Assembly: GCF_004358105.1 (NCBI RefSeq)
Contig: NZ_SMYL01000010.1
Coordinates: forward strand, 1 to 64,000
Origin: Sapientia aquatica
Lineage (GTDB): Bacteria; Pseudomonadota; Gammaproteobacteria; Burkholderiales; Burkholderiaceae_D
Reading direction: 5' to 3'
Length of the DNA: 64,000 nucleotides
Within the stretch, counting starts at the first letter, position 1. Each line of letters begins with the position of its first letter. The translations under genes and the position numbers were made by a program. This document shows, piece by piece, positions 1 to 7,783 of the stretch. Under the pieces are notes generated by a model. That model was not told where the DNA came from. It made no database searches and was given only the letters and a program-made list of their open reading frames with translations.

Positions 1-159
1 ATCCGGCGTCAAAGGTTCATGAACTTACGCCAAGACTATGGAAACAACACTTTGCCGCAAATCCGCTGCGATCGGATTTGCATGGAGTTACTTGATCATT
101 TAGTATTTATGGTGGGTAATCGGTTACAAACGGACATGCTTTTAATTGGACATGGATAA
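1..159 (+). other. Unrecognised open frame running in from the window edge
   Basis: Frame 1 is open from the first base to a TAA at 157-159, giving 52 codons with no visible start. It may be the 3' end of a gene that starts outside the window. It contains residues such as RRQRFMNLRQDYGN and LLDHLVFMVGNRL, which I cannot assign to a family. A second TAA at 178-180 follows in the same frame, just before the VgrG-like stretch. It could also be a chance open frame. Confidence 0.2.
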
Positions 160-180
160 GTGATTAAGTTGAATCGGTAA

Positions 181-432
181 ATTCAACTTAACTCGCCTCA
201 AGCCTCAAATATCCACATCACCGCCAAAAACAACGTTCTGGTCAACGGCGGCGGCAGCTTCACCGAATGGAGTGCCAACGGAATCAAAAGCGGAACCAAA
301 GGAACGTGGACAGAACATGCCGCGGCACACACGTCGCTGGGGCCGTTGAGTAGGCCTGTGGAGTTGCCAGAATTACCGCGCAAATCCATCTCACCAGAAC
401 AAATCGGGCAGCGCGTCGGTCTATCCAAGTGA
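181..432 (+). pseudogene. Orphan C-terminal fragment of a T6SS VgrG spike protein
   Basis: The frame 181-432 encodes about 83 residues including NIHITAKNNVLVNGGG, SFTEWSANGIKSGT and WTEHAAAHTSLGP. This is the pattern of the DUF2345-type C-terminal region of VgrG proteins: a beta-helical repeat, a GGGS turn, then a G-x-W-x-x-HAA-x-H-x-x-x-GP end. The frame is closed directly upstream by TAA codons at 157 and 178, and no ATG, GTG or TTG start precedes the homology. The gp27/gp5 core is absent, so this is a remnant rather than a complete VgrG. VgrG genes usually precede their cargo effectors, and the effector gene starts 40 nt downstream. That placement is the main support for calling the following genes a T6SS cargo module. 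Confidence 0.65.
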
Positions 433-472
433 GCGACTTTCGCGTGACATTATTGATCTAGTAAGGTAACCC

Positions 473-2827
473 ATGATTATTAGCCCACCATTTTTACCCG
501 CCACAGGCAACCTAACGGAAGAGGCGTGGTTAGCCTCCGCAATGCCCCTGCCGATTTCCTTTAACTCGCTGGATGTACCCGAAGGCAGTTACCCAATTGG
601 TAACCTCATGCTATGGCACAACGGCATCCACCTATCATCGACGAGCATTGGCGCGTTTAAAACTGCCTGCGCGGTCGCTGATGGCGAATTGATCTTTGTC
701 CGAGAACCAACGCCGAGCAATACCAATAAAGACGATCCGCTGAACTACAATTCAACTAGCGATCATCCTAGCTGGACCGATACCGGGATGGTGATTATTC
801 AACACACAACCGAGATCGGCAGCAGCGACACCGAAGCGACCAGCATCACCTATTACAGCGTTGTGATGCACCTGAGCACGATTCAACACATTGACGTACC
901 AGCGGTCGCCGCGACCAAAACCAGCAAAGCCCAAGCCGCCAGCACACGGCTACTCAACGTAGGTGACAAGATTCGCCGCAAAGATCCGTTGGGCGAAGTA
1001 GGATTAGTCGAAGGACATCGGCAGATACACCTAGAAATTTGCTGCGACGAGACGAATCTTAAAAAAATCATCGGCCGTGACCCCGCGTGGCAATCACCCA
1101 CCAAAGCACCCACCGCGCACGGCCGCACCGATGCCGTCTTTGGCAGCACATATATTTACGTGCCCGCCACCGCCCCGATGGACACAACAGAACCAAAATC
1201 CGTCACCCGAATCAACAACCCAACTAGCACCATCGGCAAGCCGATCTGGGTAGAAATCCACTACCAGCAACGTAGCTGCACGCTACGCACCTACGACGAC
1301 GTTGGCACACTACTTGGGCAGCGCAGCGACACAATCCATGACCTTACTATGTTCGATATTTCCGTCGATAGACATAACACGCTAACTGACACGGCACAGG
1401 CGCAAAGCAGTCCCAACGGTTGGTATAGCCTGCTGCGCTTTGGCCGTAATCTGAGCGGCGACAAATTACCTGCCGATGCCGCCCATTGGCGCAAGATCAA
1501 CACCAGCGCTACCTCTGAGGCTTGGGTTGATCTGGCCTACAGCGGATGCTACGCGTTCAGTGATGCTGACTTTCTGCCACTCTTTGGATGGAACTGCATC
1601 AACGACGACCCAAGCCCTGACGACCAACGCTGCGATTCGCCGCAACTGCGCAAATGGCTAGCCGACAAAGACGACCCGACTGGCGCCAATATCAAACTCA
1701 ACACCGACGCCAAACGCGCCAAAGCACGGCGTTTGATTAGCAAGTTTCCGACCGAATGGGACAAAGCAAGCATTCTAAACCGCTACGGTTTTGTGAAAGA
1801 ATTACCCGGATTGAAAGACAACCCCGAATCGTGGGAATTATTCAAAGCCCACGCGCTAGCAGTCTGCTGCGACGGCTTACCCAAGGCCTATTTAGACGCG
1901 CAATGGCATTTCGATCCACGCGAATTTATCCGCCACTTCCGCCAATGCGGATGGCTGAGTCGCAGTGAGATTGTGCAATTGATTCCTGAGAAAGCGGTGC
2001 GTAAAGCTAAATCGGAATGGGTGAGTGAAAAGGTACCGATGAACCTAATCGCGACAGAACTATGGGCGAATCGTTTGCGTGAACTTAATCGTTCCAATCG
2101 GCAGTTCGGCATTAACACACCTCGACGTTTAGCAGCGTTCTTTGCTAACGCATTGCAAGAAACTGGATGGCTGGTGGTAATGCGTGAGAACAGCGATTCA
2201 GATGGTAACAAAGCTGCATATTACTTTCCTTGGGATGGTCGCGGTTATCTTCAACTCACTTGGCCATCAAACTACATCAAATATTTTAGGTTTCGAGGCA
2301 ATGTGATTTCTAAGGTAGATGAAGCTACTTTGGCCCGAGCCCATAAAGCGGCGCGAGATGATCTCAAAGATAAAAATACAAAAGATAAATTACATGATAC
2401 GAACTTAAAAGATGACAAAGGGGGAAGTGTGACCATTGATAAAGAATTTCGAGATCTTCGTGATGGTATCGTTAAAATCCCTCCTGAAGATAATCCTACC
2501 GACTTAGCTCTAACTTCGGGAACATATTGGGCTTGGAGCAAAGCGTCTCAATATGCCGACATCACGAGCGAGAATGTTCGCACGACCATTACCACCGATA
2601 AAAAAGAGAGTCTGACTTACTACACCCACGAGGGCTTCGGCAGCGTGGCAGCTACAGTCAATGTAGGCCGACCAGTTACTGATTACAGCAGAATCAACGG
2701 TGTTCAAGCACGCTTTCAAGCATATTCGGTCGCGCAAGTCGTTCTGTTTGATACACCTGAATTCCCCCACTCCGACGGTAAATTTTATCCTCTACCCGAG
2801 GGCATCACTTTAAGGAAATCAACATGA
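473..2827 (+). CDS. Putative T6SS peptidoglycan-hydrolase effector, M23-like plus GH19/lysozyme-like domains
   Basis: The product has 784 aa and no signal peptide, as expected for a T6SS cargo. Residues 45-190 resemble an M23 (LytM) fold: WHNGIHL with H49 and H53, YYSVVMHLS, and GHRQIHLEI with H182, Q184 and H186. The usual HxxxD and HxH ligands read HxxxH and QxH, so this domain is degenerate or atypical. Residues about 290-540 form a linker region seen in similar effectors. Residues about 540-780 resemble GH19/lysozyme-like hydrolases: LRELNRSNRQFGINTPRR, ALQETGW with probable catalytic E563, and GRGYLQLTW at 589-597. The last ~100 residues form the C-terminal lobe (YWAWSKASQYAD, then VNVGRP and ARFQAYSVAQVVL) and are the segment duplicated downstream. 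The stop overlaps the next start (ATGA at 2824), coupling effector to immunity. The function is inferred from motifs. Confidence 0.75.
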   Translation: MIISPPFLPATGNLTEEAWLASAMPLPISFNSLDVPEGSYPIGNLMLWHNGIHLSSTSIGAFKTACAVADGELIFVREPTPSNTNKDDPLNYNSTSDHPSWTDTGMVIIQHTTEIGSSDTEATSITYYSVVMHLSTIQHIDVPAVAATKTSKAQAASTRLLNVGDKIRRKDPLGEVGLVEGHRQIHLEICCDETNLKKIIGRDPAWQSPTKAPTAHGRTDAVFGSTYIYVPATAPMDTTEPKSVTRINNPTSTIGKPIWVEIHYQQRSCTLRTYDDVGTLLGQRSDTIHDLTMFDISVDRHNTLTDTAQAQSSPNGWYSLLRFGRNLSGDKLPADAAHWRKINTSATSEAWVDLAYSGCYAFSDADFLPLFGWNCINDDPSPDDQRCDSPQLRKWLADKDDPTGANIKLNTDAKRAKARRLISKFPTEWDKASILNRYGFVKELPGLKDNPESWELFKAHALAVCCDGLPKAYLDAQWHFDPREFIRHFRQCGWLSRSEIVQLIPEKAVRKAKSEWVSEKVPMNLIATELWANRLRELNRSNRQFGINTPRRLAAFFANALQETGWLVVMRENSDSDGNKAAYYFPWDGRGYLQLTWPSNYIKYFRFRGNVISKVDEATLARAHKAARDDLKDKNTKDKLHDTNLKDDKGGSVTIDKEFRDLRDGIVKIPPEDNPTDLALTSGTYWAWSKASQYADITSENVRTTITTDKKESLTYYTHEGFGSVAATVNVGRPVTDYSRINGVQARFQAYSVAQVVLFDTPEFPHSDGKFYPLPEGITLRKST

Positions 2828-3543
2828 ATCGTGTGCTAATAATTTTATTTTTACTTCTAATTAGTATGAATGTTTTTGCTCAGGAGAAGATGGCAACCTG
2901 GGAATTTTACAACGAAGATTATAAAGAAAGAGGTGGAAGGTATACCGGTCCAGGGATTGCCTATCTGGATTTGATTAACTGTTCGGTAAAATTGGAGCTG
3001 CTCAGCAATGAGTACATTATTTATACCTACCAAAGGAGCGGTGGTCTGATGCTTATCCATCAAATAAAGACAAAGTCTGAAAACTATAGTAAAAATTTAG
3101 GCTTAGGTTGTTATGTAGGTAAAAGTTTAGAAAGAATAAAAAAAGATTTCACCCGTCCTGATGGCACCTATGGAATGTCGGAAACGCATCGTCAATGGGG
3201 TGAGGAAAATGAGGTTAAGGTTGGAGTGAAGCTTTTCAAAGGGGCGACATGGCAAGGGGTCGGCAACGTTCAGGATATCACTACCGGAGAATACCCTGCG
3301 CGTTATATATTTGTGTGTCTTTTCAGTACCGCAACAAAGTTACCGCAAGCCCTATGCTACTACCGATTAGGCCTGCCGTTTAAACCAAAAACTAAAGCAG
3401 ACACCTTCAAATACGTTACCGACATTTTTGAGCGCATCACCTTTATCGATCACGATCAACTTCCACCGGATTCGCCAGCGATACCACCAAAGCCAGTGGA
3501 GCCTTCTCCTGCCGTGCCCGCCGATTCCGTCCAGTCTGAATAG
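2824..3543 (+). CDS. Putative periplasmic immunity protein, copy 1
   Basis: The product has 239 aa with a signal peptide (residues 1-19, ending VFA). Export to the periplasm is where an inhibitor of a delivered peptidoglycan hydrolase must act. Four cysteines (C53, C96, C165, C178) suggest two disulfides. The C-terminus is proline-rich (DQLPPDSPAIPPKP). I do not recognise the family, and the immunity role is inferred from the ATGA overlap with the effector stop, the signal peptide and strict association with effector tails. The C-terminal half (GATWQGVGNVQDITTGEYPAR and onward) is shared with copies 2, 3, 4 and 7. The N-terminal third is shared only with copy 2. The block SLERIKKDFTRPDG is shared with copy 8. 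Confidence 0.7.
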   Translation: MNRVLIILFLLLISMNVFAQEKMATWEFYNEDYKERGGRYTGPGIAYLDLINCSVKLELLSNEYIIYTYQRSGGLMLIHQIKTKSENYSKNLGLGCYVGKSLERIKKDFTRPDGTYGMSETHRQWGEENEVKVGVKLFKGATWQGVGNVQDITTGEYPARYIFVCLFSTATKLPQALCYYRLGLPFKPKTKADTFKYVTDIFERITFIDHDQLPPDSPAIPPKPVEPSPAVPADSVQSE

Positions 3544-3548
3544 ACCTT

Positions 3549-3884
3549 ATGGGGTTTAACTATATGTCTCGCGGCACTGCATATTGGGCGTGGAGCAAAG
3601 CGGCGCAATATGCCGACACCACGAGCGAGAATGTCCGCACGACCATTACCACCGATAAAAAAGAGAGTCTGACTTACTACACCCACGAGGGCTTCGGCAG
3701 CGTGGCAGCTACAGTCAATGTAGGCCGACCAGTTACTGATTACAGCAGAATCAACGGTGTTCAAGCACGCTTTCAAGCATATTCGGTCGCGCAAGTCGTT
3801 CTGTTTGATACACCTGAATTCCCCCACTCCGACGGTAAATCTTATCCTCTACCCGAGGGCATCACTTTAAGGAAATCAACATGA
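3549..3884 (+). CDS. Orphan effector C-terminal tail 1
   Basis: This 111-aa frame, from SRGTAYWAWSKAAQYAD to the end, matches the last ~100 residues of the effector almost exactly. The catalytic lobe with the E563 equivalent is missing, so the peptide cannot be a hydrolase by itself. The ATG lies 5 nt after the preceding immunity stop. A second in-frame ATG at 3564 is conserved in every copy and may be the true start. The stop overlaps the next immunity start (ATGA), so translation through the tail could drive immunity translation. Confidence 0.65.
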   Translation: MGFNYMSRGTAYWAWSKAAQYADTTSENVRTTITTDKKESLTYYTHEGFGSVAATVNVGRPVTDYSRINGVQARFQAYSVAQVVLFDTPEFPHSDGKSYPLPEGITLRKST

Positions 3885-4600
3885 ATCGTGTGCTAATAAT
3901 TTTATTTTTACTTCTAATTAGTATGAATGTTTTTGCTCAGGAGAAGATGGCAACCTGGGAATTTTACAACGAAGATTATAAAGAAAGAGGTGGAAGGTAT
4001 ACCGGTCCAGGGATTGCCTATCTGGATTTGATTAACTGTTCGGTAAAATTGGAGCTGCTCAGCAATGAGTACATTATTTATACCTACCAAAGGAGCGGTG
4101 GCCTTATGCTCATCCATGCAGTAGGAAAGAAACCGAGAGATTACACTTTGAATTTAGGCCTAGGCTGTTATACAGGTGTAGACCTTGCCGACATTAAAAA
4201 AGAGTTCACCCGCCCTGATGGTAGTTATGGAATGTCGGAAATGCATCGGCAATGGGGTGAGGAAAATGAGGTTAAGGTCGGAGTGAAGCTTTTCAACGGG
4301 GCGACATGGCAAGGGGTCGGCAATGTTCAGGATATCACGACCGGAGAATACCCCGCGCGTTACATATTTGTGTGTCTTTTCAGTACCGCAACAAAGTTAC
4401 CGCAAGCCCTATGCTACGACCGATTAGGCCTGCCGTTTAAACCAAAAACTAAAGCAGACACCTTCAAATACGTTACCGACATTTTTGAGCGCATCACCTT
4501 TATCGATCACGATCAACTTCCACCGGATTCGCCAGCGATACCACCAAAGCCAGTGGAGCCTTCTCCTGCCGTGCCCGCCGATTCCGTCCAGTCTGAATAG
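3881..4600 (+). CDS. Putative periplasmic immunity protein, copy 2
   Basis: This 239-aa protein is identical to copy 1 for roughly the first 79 residues, including the signal peptide. It then switches to a different middle block (AVGKKPRDYTLNLGLGCYTG, VDLADIKKEFTRPDG) and returns to the common C-terminal half. The four-cysteine pattern and proline-rich tail are kept. The sharp block boundary after LMLIH is a recombination footprint. The middle block AVxKKPRDYTLNLGLGCYTG recurs in copy 8. Confidence 0.7.
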   Translation: MNRVLIILFLLLISMNVFAQEKMATWEFYNEDYKERGGRYTGPGIAYLDLINCSVKLELLSNEYIIYTYQRSGGLMLIHAVGKKPRDYTLNLGLGCYTGVDLADIKKEFTRPDGSYGMSEMHRQWGEENEVKVGVKLFNGATWQGVGNVQDITTGEYPARYIFVCLFSTATKLPQALCYDRLGLPFKPKTKADTFKYVTDIFERITFIDHDQLPPDSPAIPPKPVEPSPAVPADSVQSE

Positions 4601-4605
4601 ACCTT

Positions 4606-4941
4606 ATGGGGTTAAACTATATGTATCGTGGCGCTGCATATTGGGCGCGGAGCAAAGCCGCATAATATGCCGATACCATTAGCGACAATGTTCGCACGAC
4701 TATTACCACTGATAAAAAAGAGAGTCTGACTTACTACACCCATGAGGGTTTTGGCAGTGTGGCAGCGACCGTTAATGTAGGCCGACCAGTTACGAACTAC
4801 AGCAGTATCAACGGTGTTCAAGCCCGATTCCAGGCTTATTCCGTTGCACAAGTTATCTTGTTCGATGCCCCTGAATTCCCTCATGCGGATGGAAAAAATT
4901 ACGCACTGCCAGAAGGAATTACTTTAAGGAAAATATTATGA
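4606..4941 (+). pseudogene. Orphan effector C-terminal tail 2, interrupted by a nonsense codon
   Basis: The frame starts MGLNYMYRGAAYWARSKAA and then meets TAA at 4663-4665, where the other copies have CAA (Gln). Downstream the reading frame stays open in register to 4941 and matches the effector tail (YADTISDNVRTTITTDKKES and onward). It is a single-base nonsense mutation, so the copy is a pseudogene or makes only a 19-residue peptide. If tail translation couples to the immunity gene at 4938, this copy should be weakened, although internal starts such as ATG 4759 could restore coupling. Confidence 0.75.
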
Positions 4942-5651
4942 AGCAAATATTAGTAATTGTATTTTTACTTTTCACTGAAATTATTGCTCATGCAGAAGAG
5001 AAACTAGCAACATGGGAGCAATTCAGAAGTAATCTCGAAGGTGGGATTTTTAGCGGACCCGGCGTTGTGTACATGAATTTAGGAAACTGTGCTGTAAAAA
5101 TTAAGTTGCTCGACAATGAAACAACCCCTTATGTGTATGGCAGGATAAGCGGAATACGAATCGATCACGGCTACGGAAAAGATCCTAAAGGGACGATTAT
5201 GAACCTAGGTCTAGGATGCTATACCGGTAAAGATCTTGCAGACATTAAAAAAGAATTCACCCGCCCTGATGGCAGTTATGGAATGTCGGAAATGCATCGG
5301 CAATGGGGTGAGGAAAATGAGGTTAAGGTCGGAGTGAAGCTTTTTAAAGGGGCGACATGGCAAGGGGTTGGCAATGTTCAGGATATCACTACCGGAGAAT
5401 ATCCTGCACGTGACATATTTGTGTGCCTTTTCAGTACAGCAACAAGGGTACCGCAAGCGCTATGTTCTGACCGATTAAGTTTCGCGTTTAAACCTAAATT
5501 TAAATCGGATACATTTAAGTATGTTACCGACATTTTTGAGCGCATCACCTTCATCGATCGCGATCAGCTCCCACCCGATTCGCCAGCGATACCACCAAAG
5601 CCAGTGGCGCCTTCTCCCGCCGACCCAGCCAATTCCGTTCAGTCTGAATAG
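4938..5651 (+). CDS. Putative periplasmic immunity protein, copy 3
   Basis: The product has 237 aa with a signal peptide ending near IIAHA. The N-terminal block is the most divergent in the array (LATWEQFRSNLEGGIFSGPG, GRISGIRIDHGYGKDPKG). From GLGCYTGKDLADIKKEFTRP it joins the common C-terminal type, with small differences such as ARDIFVCLFSTATRVPQALC and RLSFAFKPKFKSDTF. The FKPKFKSDTFKY segment is shared with copy 6. The four cysteines and the proline-rich end are retained. Confidence 0.7.
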   Translation: MKQILVIVFLLFTEIIAHAEEKLATWEQFRSNLEGGIFSGPGVVYMNLGNCAVKIKLLDNETTPYVYGRISGIRIDHGYGKDPKGTIMNLGLGCYTGKDLADIKKEFTRPDGSYGMSEMHRQWGEENEVKVGVKLFKGATWQGVGNVQDITTGEYPARDIFVCLFSTATRVPQALCSDRLSFAFKPKFKSDTFKYVTDIFERITFIDRDQLPPDSPAIPPKPVAPSPADPANSVQSE

Positions 5652-5654
5652 ACC

Positions 5655-6002
5655 TTGTGGGGGTTGAACTATATGCCTCGCGGCGCTGCATCCGGCGCCT
5701 ATTGGTCATGGAGCAAAGCCGCGCAATATGCCGACACCACGAGCGAGAATGTTCGCACGACTATTACCACCGATAAAAAAGAGAGTCTGACTTACTACAC
5801 CCATGAGGGCTTTGGCAGCGTGGCAGCTACTGTCAATGTGGGCCGACCAGTTACTGATTACAGCAGAATCAACGGGATTCAAGCGCGCTTCCAGGCATAT
5901 TCGGTCGCGCAAGTCGTGCTGTTTGATACACCTGAATTCCCCCACTCCGACGGTAAATCCCACCCTTTACCTGAAGGCATTACTATAAGGAAACCATCAT
6001 GA
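5655..6002 (+). CDS. Orphan effector C-terminal tail 3
   Basis: The frame of up to 115 aa reads PRGAASGAYWSWSKAAQYAD and then the common tail sequence. An extra G in the leader (CTTGTGGGGGTTGAAC instead of CTTATGGGGTTTAAC) puts the usual first start out of frame. The conserved second ATG at 5673 is therefore the likely start, giving 109 aa. An insertion (SGA) before YWSWSK separates it from tails 1 and 4. It ends in an ATGA overlap with the next immunity gene. It lacks the catalytic lobe. Confidence 0.6.
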   Translation: MWGLNYMPRGAASGAYWSWSKAAQYADTTSENVRTTITTDKKESLTYYTHEGFGSVAATVNVGRPVTDYSRINGIQARFQAYSVAQVVLFDTPEFPHSDGKSHPLPEGITIRKPS

Positions 6003-6718
6003 AACGCATATTAATAATGTTAGCTTTGTTTTTTAGCGTGGCAAGTGCGCACTCTATTGAAAAAATGGCGAGGTGGAATTTCTCTGACGGAAATAATAAA
6101 GAACTAGGAGGTCGGTATACCGGTCCAGGGATCGCCTATTTGGATTTAATCAAATGTTCGATAAAGATTAATCTGCTCAGCAACGAGCAAATTATTTATA
6201 CCTACCAAAGGAGCGGTGGTCTGATGCTCATCCATCAAATAAAGACAAAGTATGAAAACTATAGTAAAAATTTAGGCCTAGGCTGTTATACAGGTGTAGA
6301 CCTTGCCGACATTAAAAAAGAGTTCACCCGCCCTGATGGTAGTTATGGAATGTCGGAAATGCATCGGCAATGGGGTGAGGAAAATGAGGTTAAGGTTGGA
6401 GTGAAGCTTTTCAAAGGGGCGACATGGCAAGGGGTCGGCAACGTTCAGGATATCACTACCGGAGAATACCCTGCGCGTTACATATTTGTGTGTCTTTTCA
6501 GTACCGCAACAAAGTTACCGCAAGCCCTATGCTACGACCGATTAGGCCTGCCGTTTAAACCAAAAACTAAAGCAGACACCTTCAAATACGTTACCGACAT
6601 TTTTGAGCGCATCACCTTTATCGATCACGATCAACTTCCACCGGATTCGCCAGCGATACCACCAAAGCCAGTGGAGCCTTCTCCTGCCGTGCCCGCCGAT
6701 TCCGTCCAGTCTGAATAG
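5999..6718 (+). CDS. Putative periplasmic immunity protein, copy 4
   Basis: The product has 239 aa. Its N-terminal block (MKRILIMLALFFSVASAHS, EKMARWNFSDGNNKELGG) is shared with copies 5 and 7. The middle and C-terminal parts are of the common type (YTGVDLADIKKEF, GEYPARYIFVCLF). It is almost identical over its whole length to copy 7, about 4.4 kb downstream, which points to a recent segmental copy or gene conversion across the second effector. Confidence 0.7.
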   Translation: MKRILIMLALFFSVASAHSIEKMARWNFSDGNNKELGGRYTGPGIAYLDLIKCSIKINLLSNEQIIYTYQRSGGLMLIHQIKTKYENYSKNLGLGCYTGVDLADIKKEFTRPDGSYGMSEMHRQWGEENEVKVGVKLFKGATWQGVGNVQDITTGEYPARYIFVCLFSTATKLPQALCYDRLGLPFKPKTKADTFKYVTDIFERITFIDHDQLPPDSPAIPPKPVEPSPAVPADSVQSE

Positions 6719-6723
6719 ACCTC

Positions 6724-7056
6724 ATGGGGTTTAACTATATGTCTCGCGGCAATGCATATTGGTCATGGAGCAAAGCCGCTCAATATGCCGACACCACGAG
6801 CGAGAATGTTCGCACGACTATTATCACCGACAAAAAAGCGAGTCTGACTTACTACATCAACGAGGGTTTTGGCAGTGTAGCAGCGACCGTCAATGTAGGC
6901 CGACCAGTTACGAACTACAGCAGTATCAACGGTGTTCAAGCCCGATTCCAAGCATATTCGGTCGCGCAAGCGGTCCTTTTTGACACTCCCGAATTCGCCC
7001 ACGCCGACGGTAAATCCTATCCTTTACCCGAAGGCATTACTATAAGGAAGCCATGA
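6724..7056 (+). CDS. Orphan effector C-terminal tail 4
   Basis: This 110-aa frame begins MGFNYMSRGNAYWSWSKAA and carries the usual tail with some substitutions (TIITDKKASLTYYINEGFG, VAQAVLFDTPEFAHADGK). The last codons (ITIRKP) overlap the next immunity start at 7053 as ATGATG. It is intact, and the catalytic residues are absent. Confidence 0.65.
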   Translation: MGFNYMSRGNAYWSWSKAAQYADTTSENVRTTIITDKKASLTYYINEGFGSVAATVNVGRPVTNYSSINGVQARFQAYSVAQAVLFDTPEFAHADGKSYPLPEGITIRKP

Positions 7057-7778
7057 TGAAACGCATATTAATAATGTTAGCTTTGTTTTTCAGTGTGGCA
7101 AGTGCGCACTCCATTGAAAAAATGGCGAAGTGGAATTTCTCTGACGGAAATAATAAAGAACTAGGAGGTAGGTATACCGGCCCAGGGATTGCATATTTAG
7201 ATTTAATCAAATGTTCGATAAAGATTAATCTGCTCAGCAACGAGTACATTATTTATACCTACCAAAGGAGCGGTGGACTTATGCTCATCCATGCGCTAGG
7301 AAAAAAACCTAAGGATTACACTATGAACCTAGGTCTAGGCTGTTATGCAGGAAAAGACCTTGATGACATTAAAAGGAATTTTACTTTGCCCGATGGTCGT
7401 TATGGACTTTCAGAAAGTTTTAGAAAATGGGGCGAAGACAATACGGCGAAAATCGCAGTGAAACTTTTTGATGGCGCAAACTGGAAAGGTGTTGGTAATG
7501 TTGAGTACCTTTACACAACTGACTTTCCCGGACGTTATACCGAATTCTGCATCTTCAGTGCGACAACTAAAACGCCGCAGGCACTATGTAATGGGGACGC
7601 TTGGAATTTTCCGTTTAAACCCCAAAGAAAATCAGACACGTACCAATATACCTACGATATTTTTAAACGCATTACCTTCATCGATCACGATCAGCTCCCA
7701 CCCGATTCGCCAGCAATACCACCAAAGCCAGTGGATCCTTCTCCCGCCGACCAAGCCAATTCCGTTCAGTCTGAATAG
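7053..7778 (+). CDS. Putative periplasmic immunity protein, copy 5
   Basis: The product has 241 aa. The N-terminal block is shared with copies 4 and 7, but from about residue 100 it switches to the alternative C-terminal type: DLDDIKRNFTLPDGRYGLSE, GVGNVEYLYTTDFPGRYTEFC, and ALCNGDAWNFPFKPQRKSDTYQYTYDIF. This second type also occurs, with variations, in copies 6 and 8. If the C-terminal half contacts the toxin, copies 5, 6 and 8 may recognise a different toxin variant from copies 1-4 and 7. Confidence 0.7.
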   Translation: MMKRILIMLALFFSVASAHSIEKMAKWNFSDGNNKELGGRYTGPGIAYLDLIKCSIKINLLSNEYIIYTYQRSGGLMLIHALGKKPKDYTMNLGLGCYAGKDLDDIKRNFTLPDGRYGLSESFRKWGEDNTAKIAVKLFDGANWKGVGNVEYLYTTDFPGRYTEFCIFSATTKTPQALCNGDAWNFPFKPQRKSDTYQYTYDIFKRITFIDHDQLPPDSPAIPPKPVDPSPADQANSVQSE

Positions 7779-7783
7779 ACTTT

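Noticed and set aside
1-180. Insertion-sequence remnant at the window start
   Set aside because: No terminal inverted repeats or transposase motifs could be recognised in the available bases.
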